Of a DNA stretch of 64,000 nt, positions 46,490 to 55,370 are shown piece after piece. Source of the DNA: Bradyrhizobium sp. SZCCT0231 (GTDB lineage: Bacteria; Pseudomonadota; Alphaproteobacteria; Rhizobiales; Xanthobacteraceae); the NCBI RefSeq assembly GCF_018130245.1, contig NZ_JAFCKP010000003.1, positions 248,001 through 312,000 on the forward strand. The letters are read 5' to 3'. Both the position numbers and the translations under genes were made by a program. Numbering within the stretch: position 1 is the stretch's first letter; each line of letters starts with the position of its first letter. The notes under the pieces are model-generated. The model did not search any database. It had not been told where the DNA came from and saw only the letters and a program-made list of their open reading frames with translations.

Positions 46490-47377
46490 CTACTCCGCCG
46501 CCTGCTGCTGCACCGTCGGCTCGGTCCCCGCCACCGTTGCCCTCCGCATGTCGCGCGGTTGCGACTGGTCGTAGCGGCGGACGCGGTGCATGGTCTGGCG
46601 GTTGTCCCACATCACGAGGTCATGCAGCTTCCATTTGTGCACGTAGACGAATTCTGGCTGCGTCGCGTGCTCGTTGAGGTCGCGCAGCAGCAGCCGGCCC
46701 TCGGGCATGCTCATGCCGACGACCTTGCCGGCATGCGATGAGAGATACAGCGACTTGCGGCGATGGACGGGATGGGTCCGCACCAGCCGCTGCAGCACCG
46801 GCCTGAACATCTGCTTTTCTTCGTCGGTGTATTCGGTGAAGCCGAGCGATCCGCGCGAATACATCAGCGAGTGCTCGCAGACGAGGTCCTCGATCTCCGC
46901 CTTGGTCTGGTCGTCGAGCGCGTCATAGGCCGCGCGCATGTCGGCGAATTCGGTGTTGCCGCCCTTCGGGTTCACCACGCGTGCCGACAGCAGCGAGAAT
47001 TTTGCCGGGATCGGGCGGAACGAGCTGTCGGAATGCCAGAGGCAATTGCCGAGATTGAACAGATGCGTGCGGCTGTCCTTCGCCAGCGGCTTGCCGTCCT
47101 TGCCGAGATTGGAGACGTCGTTGAGGCCGGACTGCAGCCGGTAATCCTTCTCCTTGGTCACGGTGCCGCCGCGCGCGTCCTCGCGCTGGCCGAAATTCAG
47201 CGCGAAGGCCATCTGCTGCTCGTCGGTGATGTCCTGGTCATGGAAAACCAGCACCGCATATTTGTCCATGGCCGCCTCGACCTCGCGCGCCTCCGCCTCG
47301 GTGAGGGGCTTGCGCAGATCGAGACCGGACACCTCGCCGGCGAAATGTTTTTGAAGCTGCCGGATGGCGATCGTCAT
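46490..47377 (-). CDS. TfdA/TauD-family alpha-ketoglutarate-dependent dioxygenase
   Basis: The 295-residue Fe(II) enzyme has the facial triad: HxD in 'NCLWHSDSSFRPIPAKFSLL' near residue 100 and the distal His in 'MWDNRQTMHRVRRYD' near residue 265, followed by the 2-oxoglutarate-binding Arg in 'RDMRRATVAG'. It aligns closely along its length with TfdA (2,4-D dioxygenase) blocks such as 'AKFSLLSARVVNPKGGNTEF' and 'LLRDLNEHATQPEFVYVHKW', so it is likely a chromosomal TfdA-alpha type enzyme. Natural substrate is unknown. GGGAGA precedes the ATG. Confidence 0.9.
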   Translation of the reverse strand: MTIAIRQLQKHFAGEVSGLDLRKPLTEAEAREVEAAMDKYAVLVFHDQDITDEQQMAFALNFGQREDARGGTVTKEKDYRLQSGLNDVSNLGKDGKPLAKDSRTHLFNLGNCLWHSDSSFRPIPAKFSLLSARVVNPKGGNTEFADMRAAYDALDDQTKAEIEDLVCEHSLMYSRGSLGFTEYTDEEKQMFRPVLQRLVRTHPVHRRKSLYLSSHAGKVVGMSMPEGRLLLRDLNEHATQPEFVYVHKWKLHDLVMWDNRQTMHRVRRYDQSQPRDMRRATVAGTEPTVQQQAAE

Positions 47378-47479
47378 GACGTTCTCTCCCGCGGGTCGCG
47401 AGCGGTTGGTCCCGCTCTGTCGGCGAAAAAAGCTACTCCCGCACTCGGAGTTGTCAACGCTCGGCGCGCATGGCAGCCC

Positions 47480-47565
47480 GTAGCCCGGATGGAGCGAAAG
47501 CGTAATCCGGGAAGTCTTTCCGCGAGGTGAGAACCCCGGATTGCGCTGCGCTGCATCCGGGCTAC
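47480..47565. repeat. palindromic element with GTAGCCCGGATG ends, copy 2
   Basis: GTAGCCCGGATG is mirrored by CATCCGGGCTAC; inner AATCCGGG / CCCGGATT pair too. It belongs to the same family as 24905-25021 and lies between the divergent dioxygenase and SDR genes. Confidence 0.85.
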
Positions 47566-47644
47566 GTGTTGTTCTTGTTATGATTGACAAGGCTGGCAGC
47601 GATCCGCAGACAGGTCAGACAAGCAAGACAAGAGGGAGGTCGCG

Positions 47645-48382
47645 ATGACGAACGAGCTCGATTTCTCAGGCAGGCAGGTGCTCGTGGTCGGCGGTTCCAG
47701 CGGCATCGGCAACGGCATCGCGCAGGCCTTTCGAGCGAAGGGTGCAGCAGTTGCGGTTTGCGGCACGCGTGCTCACGCAACGGAATATTCAGCCGACGAA
47801 GGCTCCGATCTCACGGGTCTTGCGTACGCGCAGCTCGATGTCAGCAACCCGAGTGCGATCGAAGCATTCAAGCCGTCCTTCGACCGTCTCGACATCCTGG
47901 TGCTCGCGCAGGGCGCGGTGCTCTATCGCCGCGGCGAGTTCGAGATGGCTGGCTTTCGCAAGGTCGTCGAGGTCAATCTGATGAGTCTGATGGCCTGCGC
48001 GACGCGCTTTCATTCCATGTTGCGGGACGCGAAGGGCTCGCTCATCATCGTGTCCTCGACCGCGGCCTATCATTCCACCATGGGCAATCCCGCCTACAAT
48101 GCGTCGAAGACCGGTGCGGTCGGATTGACGCGGACGCTAGGCGAGGCCTGGGCCGAGGACGGCATCCGCGTCAACGGCATCGCGCCTGGTCTCGTCGACA
48201 CCAAGATGACGAAGGTGACGACCGACAATCCGAAGCGGCTCGAAGGCGCGCTCGCGCGCATCCCGCTGCGGCGATTGGGCACGCCGGCCGACATGGCGGG
48301 TGCGGCGCTGTTCCTGGCCTCGCCGCTGTCGTCCTACATCATCGGCCAGACGCTGGTCGTCGATGGCGGCCTCATTCTGTAG
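47645..48382 (+). CDS. short-chain dehydrogenase/reductase (FabG-like)
   Basis: The 245-residue SDR has cofactor motif 'VLVVGGSSGIGNGIAQAFRA', catalytic Ser in 'LIIVSSTAAYHSTMG', the YxxxK in 'PAYNASKTGAVG', and 'VNGIAPGLVDTKMTKVTTDN'. The usual NNAG appears as 'LAQGAVLYRRGEFEM', a change seen in some dehydrogenases. GGGAGG precedes the ATG. Substrate unknown. Divergent from the TfdA-like gene with a shared palindrome-bearing gap, so the pair may act in one pathway. Confidence 0.92.
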   Translation: MTNELDFSGRQVLVVGGSSGIGNGIAQAFRAKGAAVAVCGTRAHATEYSADEGSDLTGLAYAQLDVSNPSAIEAFKPSFDRLDILVLAQGAVLYRRGEFEMAGFRKVVEVNLMSLMACATRFHSMLRDAKGSLIIVSSTAAYHSTMGNPAYNASKTGAVGLTRTLGEAWAEDGIRVNGIAPGLVDTKMTKVTTDNPKRLEGALARIPLRRLGTPADMAGAALFLASPLSSYIIGQTLVVDGGLIL

Positions 48383-48446
48383 GCAAGGCCAAGGAACCGC
48401 GCTGCTTCTGATCGGTTACTTCGGCTGACCACCGAGGAGGATCATC

Positions 48447-48824
48447 ATGGACACGGATCGGATTGTCGGATCGGCCAAGGAATATGCCGGTCGCGCGGAG
48501 GGCGCGATCGGAGACATGGCAGGCGATGCCAAGACGCAAGCGTCGGGCAAGGCGCGCGAAGCTGCGGGCACGGTGCAGAACCTCTACGGCCAGGCCAAGG
48601 ATGCCGTGCGTGACGCCGCGGACACCGCGACGGACTACGCCAAGGACGCCTACGAGAGCAGCGGCGACACCTTCCGCGATGGCACGCAGGCGCTGACGAA
48701 GAAAGTGCAGGACAACCCGCTCGGCGCGCTGCTCGTTGCCGGCGGCATCGGCTTCGCGCTGGCGCTTCTGATGTCGCGCCCCGCGCGCCGCCCGCCGCCG
48801 TCGCGCTGGCGCTATTATGGCTAG
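48447..48824 (+). CDS. CsbD-like protein with C-terminal membrane anchor
   Basis: The 125-residue protein combines a CsbD-like start ('MDTDRIVGSAKEYAGRAEGA') and Ala/Lys/Asp/Gln-rich 11-residue-type helical repeats over residues 10-85 with a C-terminal anchor 'LGALLVAGGIGFALALLMSR' and a Arg/Pro-rich tail, the YqjD/ElaB arrangement. So it looks like a hybrid of two stress families and resembles LEA-like proteins in composition. GAGGAGG precedes the ATG. Likely expressed in stress or stationary phase; role inferred. Confidence 0.85.
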   Translation: MDTDRIVGSAKEYAGRAEGAIGDMAGDAKTQASGKAREAAGTVQNLYGQAKDAVRDAADTATDYAKDAYESSGDTFRDGTQALTKKVQDNPLGALLVAGGIGFALALLMSRPARRPPPSRWRYYG

Positions 48825-48833
48825 TTGTCGTGC

Positions 48834-48937
48834 GTCATTCCGGGGCGCGCCTCCTGGCGCGAGCCCGGAATCCATTCATCAACATTGCTGGTGGCACGAT
48901 GGATTCCGGGTTCGCGCTACGCGCGCCCCGGAATGAC
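48834..48937. repeat. inverted-repeat element family B, copy 1
   Basis: Ends GTCATTCCGGGGCGCGC and GCGCGCCCCGGAATGAC are a perfect 17-base inverted repeat; inner GAGCCCGGAATCCAT / ATGGATTCCGGGTTC too. A related copy is at 61036-61134. It separates convergent genes and may end both. Confidence 0.92.
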
Positions 48938-48959
48938 ATCTGAAATCGTCAGAGACGAA

Positions 48960-50660
48960 TTACCGGAACATCTCCGCCGATCGCCCGACGTTGGCAGGCG
49001 GTCGCGGAATCCCTGGATTTGAGTTCGGATTGCGCGGCCCGGGCGCAGGCGCCAGTTGACGTGGCGCCGGTTGCGGCGAGCCGAAGCCGAAGAAATCCCG
49101 GAATGAGGGCGTTGCCTGCGCCGGCTGCTGCGGGGCGACCTGTGGCTTCTTCGGCGCGAGCTTGGGCGGCGCGATCACAGCGGCCGCTCCCGATGCATTG
49201 GGAGAGGCGGCATTGCCATCGGGTGTCGTTGCGGCCACCGGCGTATCGCCCTTGGCCTGCTCGCGGCCGACTTCCCGGCGCGGCCAGGCATAATCGTCGG
49301 CGCGGCCGGCCGGAGCCGCCAGCGGCTCACCCTTCACCATGGTCTTCGCAGCGAGCGCATCGACGGCGGCGGGACGCGTGCCCGGCCCGCCCAGCAACTG
49401 ATCGGTCGAGATCGAGGCTGCAACCAGCGGCACGATCGGCCCTGCCAGCGGCCGCGGCGCGGGCTTGCCCGGCTCGGCGCTGGTATCGGGGGTTGCAGGC
49501 TCGCTCGGCAGCGCGATCGGGCCGGAGCGTCCCGCCAGCAGGCGCGTGATCTCGCGCTCGACATAGTGCGCGAGCTTGCGCGCGCCGGCCTTGGTGAAAT
49601 ACACGCCGTCGGAGCTGCGGAGCTGACGGATCTGGCCTTCAAAGTCCGGGCCCTTCTGCAGGAAGCGGCCGGCTTCGTCGACAAAGCCGTCCCACACGTC
49701 GACATAGGTGATGCCGGCCTTGGCCGCGCCCTCACGGTACAGCGAATCCAGGAACAGCGTGTCCGCGGTGCCCTTCGGTCCGCGAACTGCGGGCAGGCCG
49801 ACCCAGAGCACCGGCACGCCCTTGGCCTTGAGGACGCCCGCGAGCTCCTCGATCTTCTTGCCGTAGAGCTCGACCCAGCGCTCGTCGCGGAATTCGTAGA
49901 GGCCGTTGGGGTTGCGCGCCGTCTTTTCCGGCGCGGCCGCCGGCGTGTCGGCATTGTCGGCGTCATCCTGCGGCAGGTCGGCATCGGCAGGCTTGTCGTC
50001 GGGCTTGGCGGCGGCATCGGGCTTGGCGTCGCCGGGCTTCGCCGGTTGCTTGGCGCGCGCGCCCTTGTCGTTCTTCTTGTCCTTGTCCGTGGCCTTGTCC
50101 GACTTGTCGGCGGCGGGCTCGCGGATCGCGATGCGGTCGTTGAGGCCGAGCATGACGACGATCACGTCGGGCTTCTCGGTCTCGAGAATGCCCTTGGCCG
50201 CCGCCGCCCAGTCCGCGGGCTCACCCTTGGGCTGGTACTTGATCAGGCCGGACGTGGTCTTGTGCTTGCGGATCACGCCCATGTCGGGCTGCTCGGCGTA
50301 GGCGTCTTCGAGGCCGTAGGCGAGCCAGTCGGCCATGGCGTCGCCGATCACCAGCACGTTCTTCTCAGGAATCGTGTCGCGCTTGGCTGGTGCCGGCGCG
50401 CGCGAAAAATCCTGCCGCGGTGCCTGCGGCGGCGGCTGTTGGAACGGCGCGAAGAAGTCGCCGCCGAACCAGCCGCCGCCTCCGCCGCCGCCCCTTGGCG
50501 GGGGCGGGGCCGAACGCTGCGGCGGGCCGCCGAAGCCGGGGAAGTTGAAGAACTGCGCCGAAGCAGGTCCTGCGACCGAGACCAGGATCGCAAGCGCCGT
50601 CCCCAGCGCGATCAACGGGCCGGTCTCGGTCAGCGCCTTGAACAGGGACTTCTTCGACAT
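48960..50660 (-). CDS. DUF459 SGNH-fold periplasmic protein, catalytic Ser and His replaced
   Basis: The 566-residue protein has a signal/anchor near residues 12-36, a Pro/Gly-rich N-terminal linker, then an SGNH hydrolase fold (about 100-360) of the DUF459 type. Block I is 'VLVIGDAMADWLAYGLEDAY', where the GDS catalytic Ser is Ala; the final block reads 'SDGVYFTKAGARKLAHYVER', where the DxxH His is Tyr. 'MLGLND' keeps the oxyanion Asn. A 70-residue Lys/Asp/Ala low-complexity insert splits the fold, and a Pro/Ala-rich disordered tail follows. Family members act on peptidoglycan or envelope polysaccharides; this one looks non-catalytic. Confidence 0.85.
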   Translation of the reverse strand: MSKKSLFKALTETGPLIALGTALAILVSVAGPASAQFFNFPGFGGPPQRSAPPPPRGGGGGGGWFGGDFFAPFQQPPPQAPRQDFSRAPAPAKRDTIPEKNVLVIGDAMADWLAYGLEDAYAEQPDMGVIRKHKTTSGLIKYQPKGEPADWAAAAKGILETEKPDVIVVMLGLNDRIAIREPAADKSDKATDKDKKNDKGARAKQPAKPGDAKPDAAAKPDDKPADADLPQDDADNADTPAAAPEKTARNPNGLYEFRDERWVELYGKKIEELAGVLKAKGVPVLWVGLPAVRGPKGTADTLFLDSLYREGAAKAGITYVDVWDGFVDEAGRFLQKGPDFEGQIRQLRSSDGVYFTKAGARKLAHYVEREITRLLAGRSGPIALPSEPATPDTSAEPGKPAPRPLAGPIVPLVAASISTDQLLGGPGTRPAAVDALAAKTMVKGEPLAAPAGRADDYAWPRREVGREQAKGDTPVAATTPDGNAASPNASGAAAVIAPPKLAPKKPQVAPQQPAQATPSFRDFFGFGSPQPAPRQLAPAPGPRNPNSNPGIPRPPANVGRSAEMFR

Positions 50661-50830
50661 GCGATCTCGGGCACGCGCAATGGGGATCGGAGGTAGCTCG
50701 ATATAATAACGGAATCCGGCCGCAAACGGGCAGATTCTCTTTGTGAATTCTCGCCCATACACCGGGGAACACCAGTCCCGGTCAAGGCTGCCCGCCAAAA
50801 TCCCCGTTCAAGGTTACTTTGGGCGCGATT

Positions 50831-52228
50831 TTACCGCCCGCGCAGCCGGTCCAGCACGTCGGACGACGCAAACCCGTCCGCGGGCACCCCGATCGAGGCC
50901 TGGAAATTGCGCAGGGCTTCCCTTGTCTGGCCGCCGAACTGGCCGTCCGGGGTGCCCTTGTAGAAGCCGCGCTGGGCCAGGAGCTGCTGCAGTTCCAGCC
51001 GCTCGGTGCGCGCCAGCTCCCGCTCCTGGCGCGGCCAGGGCTGCACGAAAGGCTGTCCCCCGCGCAGGCGGTCGGCGAAATGGCCGATCGCCAGCGCATA
51101 GGCTTCGGCCGGATTGTACTTCATGATGACGCGGTAATTCTGCAGCATCAGGAAGCCCGGTCCCTGCGCGCCGGCCGGTGCCAGCAGATAGGCCTTTTCC
51201 GCCGGGTGCGGGAAGGGCTGGCTAGTCGGACGCCTGAGACCGAGCTTCTCCCATTGCCCGATCGGCATCGCCTTGGCGCGGTCGGCCAGCATGTAGTTGA
51301 ATCCTTGCGGCACCACGACCTCGTAGCCCCAGGTCTGGCCAGGCTGCCAGCCGTCCTTCTTCAGGTTGTTGGCGGTCGACGCAATCAGGTCGGTCGGATT
51401 GTCGACGACGTCGCGCCGGCCGTCGCCGTCACCATCCACCGCGAAGCGCTTGAACGCGGTCGGCATGAACTGGGTCGGGCCGAAGGCGCCGGCCCAGGAG
51501 CCGCGCAGCTGCTCCGGGCGCAGATCGCCGCGGTTGAGGATCTCCAGCGCGGAGAGGAACTCATCCCTAAAATAGGCTTGACGGCGGCCGATGCAGGCGA
51601 GCGTCGCGGTCGATTGCAGCACGCTGCGGTCGCCCATCTGCGTCGAGTAGTTGGACTCGATGCCCCAGATCGAGGCGATGATGTAGCGGTCGACACCGGT
51701 GGCCTTTTCGGTGGCGTCGAACTGCGCCTTGTATTTGGCGAGGATCTCGCGGCCCTTGGCGAGGCGGTTGTCGTTCACCAGGATGTCGAGATAGTCCCAG
51801 ATCGATTTGGTGAACTCCGGCTGCGAGTCCATGAGATCCATGATGCGCAGGTCAGGAGAGAGCCCGGCGGTGAAGCGCTGAAAATTCTCCTGCGTGATGC
51901 CGCGCCGTGCGGCATCGGGCCACATCGCGGCGACGCAATTGCTGAAGTTGCCGGCGGCCTCGCGGATCGCGGCAGCCGTCATCAGCGGATGGCCGGAGGC
52001 GCCGTCCTCGCCGCTCCAAGGCAATGCTCCCGTCTGCGCGCCGCTTGGGCCAGGCGAGGGTTGCGCGGGTGCCGGGTTCGACCCGGAGAAGATGCCGCCG
52101 AACAGGTTGGACAGGCCGTTCTGCGCCTGGGCGTGCGCGCCGGCCGGCAGCAGCAAAGCGGCAGCAATCACCGCTGCGCCGGTCAGAAATCCCGCCCGTT
52201 TTGCCGGCCCTGCCATCGTTTGCATCAT
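50831..52228 (-). CDS. lytic murein transglycosylase (MltB family) with peptidoglycan-binding domain
   Basis: About 465 residues. A signal peptide ('GAAVIAAALLLPAGAHAQAQ') precedes an MltB-type domain at about 90-380: catalytic Glu in 'IIASIWGIESNYSTQMG', 'SALEILNRGDLRPEQLRGSW' and 'AGAFGPTQFMPTAFKRFAVD'. The C-terminal 60 residues are a peptidoglycan-binding-1 domain ('LLAQRGFYKGTPDGQFGGQT'). It cleaves the glycan strand to 1,6-anhydro-muropeptides. Start is uncertain: ATGs at 52216, 52225, 52228 and 52282 cluster around a GGGAG. It is 170 bases downstream of the DUF459 gene start on the same strand. Confidence 0.93.
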   Translation of the reverse strand: MMQTMAGPAKRAGFLTGAAVIAAALLLPAGAHAQAQNGLSNLFGGIFSGSNPAPAQPSPGPSGAQTGALPWSGEDGASGHPLMTAAAIREAAGNFSNCVAAMWPDAARRGITQENFQRFTAGLSPDLRIMDLMDSQPEFTKSIWDYLDILVNDNRLAKGREILAKYKAQFDATEKATGVDRYIIASIWGIESNYSTQMGDRSVLQSTATLACIGRRQAYFRDEFLSALEILNRGDLRPEQLRGSWAGAFGPTQFMPTAFKRFAVDGDGDGRRDVVDNPTDLIASTANNLKKDGWQPGQTWGYEVVVPQGFNYMLADRAKAMPIGQWEKLGLRRPTSQPFPHPAEKAYLLAPAGAQGPGFLMLQNYRVIMKYNPAEAYALAIGHFADRLRGGQPFVQPWPRQERELARTERLELQQLLAQRGFYKGTPDGQFGGQTREALRNFQASIGVPADGFASSDVLDRLRGR

Positions 52229-52427
52229 CTCCCACCCGTCGGCCTGAAAATCCGCCACAGGAGGCCTGGTTAGCGTTGCCAATTGCTTAACAAAGGTGAA
52301 ATTTTGGTGGCGGCTTTTTTCTTAACTCTGTCGGGGCGAGGCCCCACATCCGCCTTTGTTGCCGGCTGCAAACAAGCTAGCAAGATGCCATTGCTCCGTT
52401 CACGTCCTCAGGTATTCGATCGATCAC

Positions 52428-53303
52428 ATGAAAATTCGCAAAGCTGTATTCCCCGTCGCCGGCCTCGGCACCCGCGTCCTGCCCGCCACCAAGGCGATGC
52501 CGAAGGAAATGCTGACCATCGTCGACAAGCCCTTGATCCAGTACGTCTATGACGAAGCGAAGGAAGCCGGCATCGAGCACTTCATCTTCGTCACCGGCCG
52601 CAACAAGGCTGTCATCGAGGATCATTTCGATCGGATGTTCGAGCTCGACACGACACTGGCCGTCCGCGGCAAGAAGGCCGAGCAGGACATCCTGGCGCAG
52701 AACCAGCCGGACGCCGGCGCCGTCAGCTTCACCCGCCAGCAGGCGCCGCTCGGCCTCGGCCACGCCGTCTGGTGCGCGCGCGACATCGTCGGCAACGAGC
52801 CGTTCGCGGTGGTGCTGCCCGACGAGCTCGTGCTCAACACGCCCGGCTGCCTGAAGCAGATGATCGAGATGGCATCCTCGCTTGGCGAAAAATCCAACCT
52901 GGTTGCGGTCGAGGCGGTGCCCGATCACCTGACCCATCAATACGGCATCTGCGGCGTCGGCAAGCGCAATGGCAAGATGTTCGAGGTCGACGGCATGGTC
53001 GAGAAGCCGGCCAAGGGCACGGCGCCCTCCAATCTCTCGATCACCGGCCGTTACATCCTCCAGCCGGAGATCTTCAAGATCCTGGAGACCCAGGAGCGCG
53101 GCGCCGGCGGCGAGATCCAGCTCACCGACGCCATGATCGGGCTCGCCAAGACGCAGAAATTCTACGGCGTCGAGTTCGAGGGCGAGCGCCATGATTGCGG
53201 CTCCAAGCCCGGCTTCCTGCGCGCCAACATCGCCTACGGCATGAAGCGCCCGGAATTGCGCGACGGGCTGATCGCCGAGATGAAGAAGTATCTGGGGCAG
53301 TAG
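52428..53303 (+). CDS. galU: UTP-glucose-1-phosphate uridylyltransferase
   Basis: The 291-residue enzyme makes UDP-glucose for exopolysaccharide, LPS and glucan synthesis. It has the nucleotide-binding start 'KAVFPVAGLGTRVLPATKAM', 'IVDKPLIQYVYDEAKEAGIE', 'FAVVLPDELVLN', and 'YIMGRYIL'-like 'LSITGRYILQPEIFKILETQ'. Length is typical. It is alone; the OpgC and flippase genes in the window may draw on its product. Its start is unambiguous. Confidence 0.95.
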   Translation: MKIRKAVFPVAGLGTRVLPATKAMPKEMLTIVDKPLIQYVYDEAKEAGIEHFIFVTGRNKAVIEDHFDRMFELDTTLAVRGKKAEQDILAQNQPDAGAVSFTRQQAPLGLGHAVWCARDIVGNEPFAVVLPDELVLNTPGCLKQMIEMASSLGEKSNLVAVEAVPDHLTHQYGICGVGKRNGKMFEVDGMVEKPAKGTAPSNLSITGRYILQPEIFKILETQERGAGGEIQLTDAMIGLAKTQKFYGVEFEGERHDCGSKPGFLRANIAYGMKRPELRDGLIAEMKKYLGQ

Positions 53304-53311
53304 CTCCCGCC

Positions 53312-53432
53312 GTCATTGCGGGCCAACGGATCCGCGCGAAGCACGGCCCGATGACAGGCTCCGCGAAGCAATCCAGAATCTTTCCGCGGAGAAGGTCTGG
53401 ATTGCTTCGTCGCAAGAGCTCCTCGCAATGAC
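53312..53432. repeat. palindromic element with GTCATTGCG ends
   Basis: GTCATTGCG and CGCAATGAC bound the element; inner GAAGCAATCCAGA / TCTGGATTGCTTC form a stem around TCTTTCCGCGGAGAAGG. A familiar rhizobial intergenic element type. It lies between convergent galU and the diguanylate cyclase gene. Confidence 0.85.
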
Positions 53433-53446
53433 GGGGAGAGAACGCC

Positions 53447-54943
53447 TCACGCCACCAGCGACAGCTGTTGCAAGCTGGCAACCACCGACTGGTTGCGCCC
53501 GCCGGCTTTGGCGGCATAGAGCGCCTTGTCGGCGGCGGCGACCAGGATCGACCAGTCCATGCCGGCGACGGGCACGAGGCTGGCAATGCCGCAGGACACC
53601 GTCGACATCGCCTGATCGTCGGACCAGCCCTGCACCTTGAGGCGGATCGTTTCGGCCACCTTGAAGGCATCGGCAGCCGAGGTGTTCGGCAACAGCACGG
53701 CGAATTCCTCGCCGCCATAACGCGCGGCGCAGTCGCCGGCGCGGCCCACCGAATCGGAAATGCAGATGGCGATGCCGACCAGCACCTGGTCGCCGGCCTG
53801 ATGGCCGAACGTGTCGTTGTAGGCCTTGAAATGATCGGCATCGATCATCAACAGCGCGATCGGCGCCTTCTGGCGCATGGCGCGCCGCCATTCGGTGTCG
53901 ATGACGGAATCGAACTTGCGGCGGTTCTTCAGGCCCGTGAGCGCGTCCGTCGTCGCCATCTCCTCGAGCTTGCGCTCGGCCTCGGCGCGCCGGCCGATCT
54001 CGCGCGCGAGCACGAGCGTCGATCCCAGCACGAACAGCGCGAGCGCCAGCACCACGGCGCCGATGCGGAACGCCTCCTTCTCCCAGAGCGCGAACACTGC
54101 GGCCAGGGGTTTGCCCGCCACCACGAACAGCGGTCCGCTGTTGCTGCTGCGGACATAGAGCCGCGGCGTCGGATCGACCGGGCCCTGTCCGGAATAGGAG
54201 GCACCGACCGGGAGATTGGCGGCCTTCCAGTTCTGGCGGTCGTTCAGGTTCGTGCCGATGATGTCGAGATCGAACGGCCGCCGCATCATGATGGTGCGGT
54301 CGCGCCTGAGCACGGTGATGGTGTCTTCGGGATCGAGGCTCAGCCGCTCGAACAATTCGTGGAAATAGCTGAAGCGGATCGAGCCCGCGACGACGCCCAT
54401 GAAGCCGCCGTCGGTATCGCTGATGCGCCGGCTCAGCACGATGGAATAAGCGCCGCGAAACAGCATCGGGCGGCTGATGAAGAGCCCCGCGCCGGGATTG
54501 TCGCGATGCACCCTGAAGTAATCCTCCTCGCTCCGGTTCTCGGGGAGGGGATCGAGCGTGGAGGCGTCGATGGTCAGCCGGCCCTCGGCGTCGAACACCT
54601 GGATGGCGCCGAAATGCTTGGCGGTGGTCGCATGGTCGAACAGGATCAGGTGGCGGATCGTCTTGGAGACCGCCGCGAGCTCGGGCAGCAGCATGTTGCT
54701 GGCGACCGCCTTCAGCGACAGATCGTAGATCTCGACGTTGCGGCTGACGTCGGACTCGATGGTGGTCGCGAGGTTCTCCAGCGTCTGACGGGCGAGAGCC
54801 TCCTCGCCGCGGCGCATGTCCAGCATCACGTTGACGCAAATGGCGGAGAAGCCGATCACCGTCACCACGGACGAGATGATCAGCAGCTTCGCCGAAATCC
54901 GCCACGGCCGGCGGGCCATGACGTCGCGCCATCCAGACAGCAT
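53447..54943 (-). CDS. diguanylate cyclase with periplasmic sensor domain (GGDEF)
   Basis: The 498-residue protein has one membrane helix near residues 15-38, a periplasmic Cache-type sensor to about 290, a second helix near 290-315, and a GGDEF domain from about 335. The active site is intact: 'RYGGEEFAVLLPNTSAADAF' and 'LMIDADHFKAYNDTFGHQAG'. It should make cyclic di-GMP from GTP in response to a small ligand. It stands alone and is divergent from a small DUF7662 gene. No autoinhibitory RxxD is obvious at the usual place. Confidence 0.92.
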   Translation of the reverse strand: MLSGWRDVMARRPWRISAKLLIISSVVTVIGFSAICVNVMLDMRRGEEALARQTLENLATTIESDVSRNVEIYDLSLKAVASNMLLPELAAVSKTIRHLILFDHATTAKHFGAIQVFDAEGRLTIDASTLDPLPENRSEEDYFRVHRDNPGAGLFISRPMLFRGAYSIVLSRRISDTDGGFMGVVAGSIRFSYFHELFERLSLDPEDTITVLRRDRTIMMRRPFDLDIIGTNLNDRQNWKAANLPVGASYSGQGPVDPTPRLYVRSSNSGPLFVVAGKPLAAVFALWEKEAFRIGAVVLALALFVLGSTLVLAREIGRRAEAERKLEEMATTDALTGLKNRRKFDSVIDTEWRRAMRQKAPIALLMIDADHFKAYNDTFGHQAGDQVLVGIAICISDSVGRAGDCAARYGGEEFAVLLPNTSAADAFKVAETIRLKVQGWSDDQAMSTVSCGIASLVPVAGMDWSILVAAADKALYAAKAGGRNQSVVASLQQLSLVA

Positions 54944-55085
54944 CGTTCGCTCCTGGCACTAGTGGATGCGCCCGAAAGCTTGAGTAGTGTTTAAGGCAGG
55001 ACGGCGCTACCGCAATGAGTTAAGAATCGGTGTATGCGGCGCACGGTTTTTGGCAGCTGCATGTGAGCGGGACGAGAGGACGATT

Positions 55086-55349
55086 GTGAACGACTACCAC
55101 GCGTTGCGCGATTATCTGGTGCGGCAGAAGCAGGACGAGTTCGTGCTGAGCTTCGAGCAGATCGAGGAGATCATCGGCGCGGCGCTGCCGCGCGCGGCGC
55201 ATCGTGCCTCATGGTGGGACAGCCTGCGCAGCCCCGACATCCAGATGCCGCAACGCGAAGCCTGCCTCGCCGCCGGCTTCGTGGCGACGCGCATGCCCGA
55301 TGGGGCGAGCGTGCGGTTTACAAAGCGGAAGAACGATAGGCGACGCTAG
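55086..55349 (+). CDS. DUF7662 small protein
   Basis: An 87-residue basic protein from GTG, with 'YHALRDYLVRQKQDEFVLSF', 'EQIEEIIGAALPRAAHRASW', and a GFVA-type ending. The YLxxQ...VxLSFxxIExIxGxxLPxSAxxxxxWW pattern is the DUF7662 family, small basic proteins of unknown role found alone or with restriction or toxin genes. No partner lies here. I chose the GTG that begins the family pattern; the frame is open upstream to 54987. Confidence 0.8.
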   Translation: MNDYHALRDYLVRQKQDEFVLSFEQIEEIIGAALPRAAHRASWWDSLRSPDIQMPQREACLAAGFVATRMPDGASVRFTKRKNDRRR

Positions 55350-55370
55350 CGCGGCTGGCGACGCTGCCAA

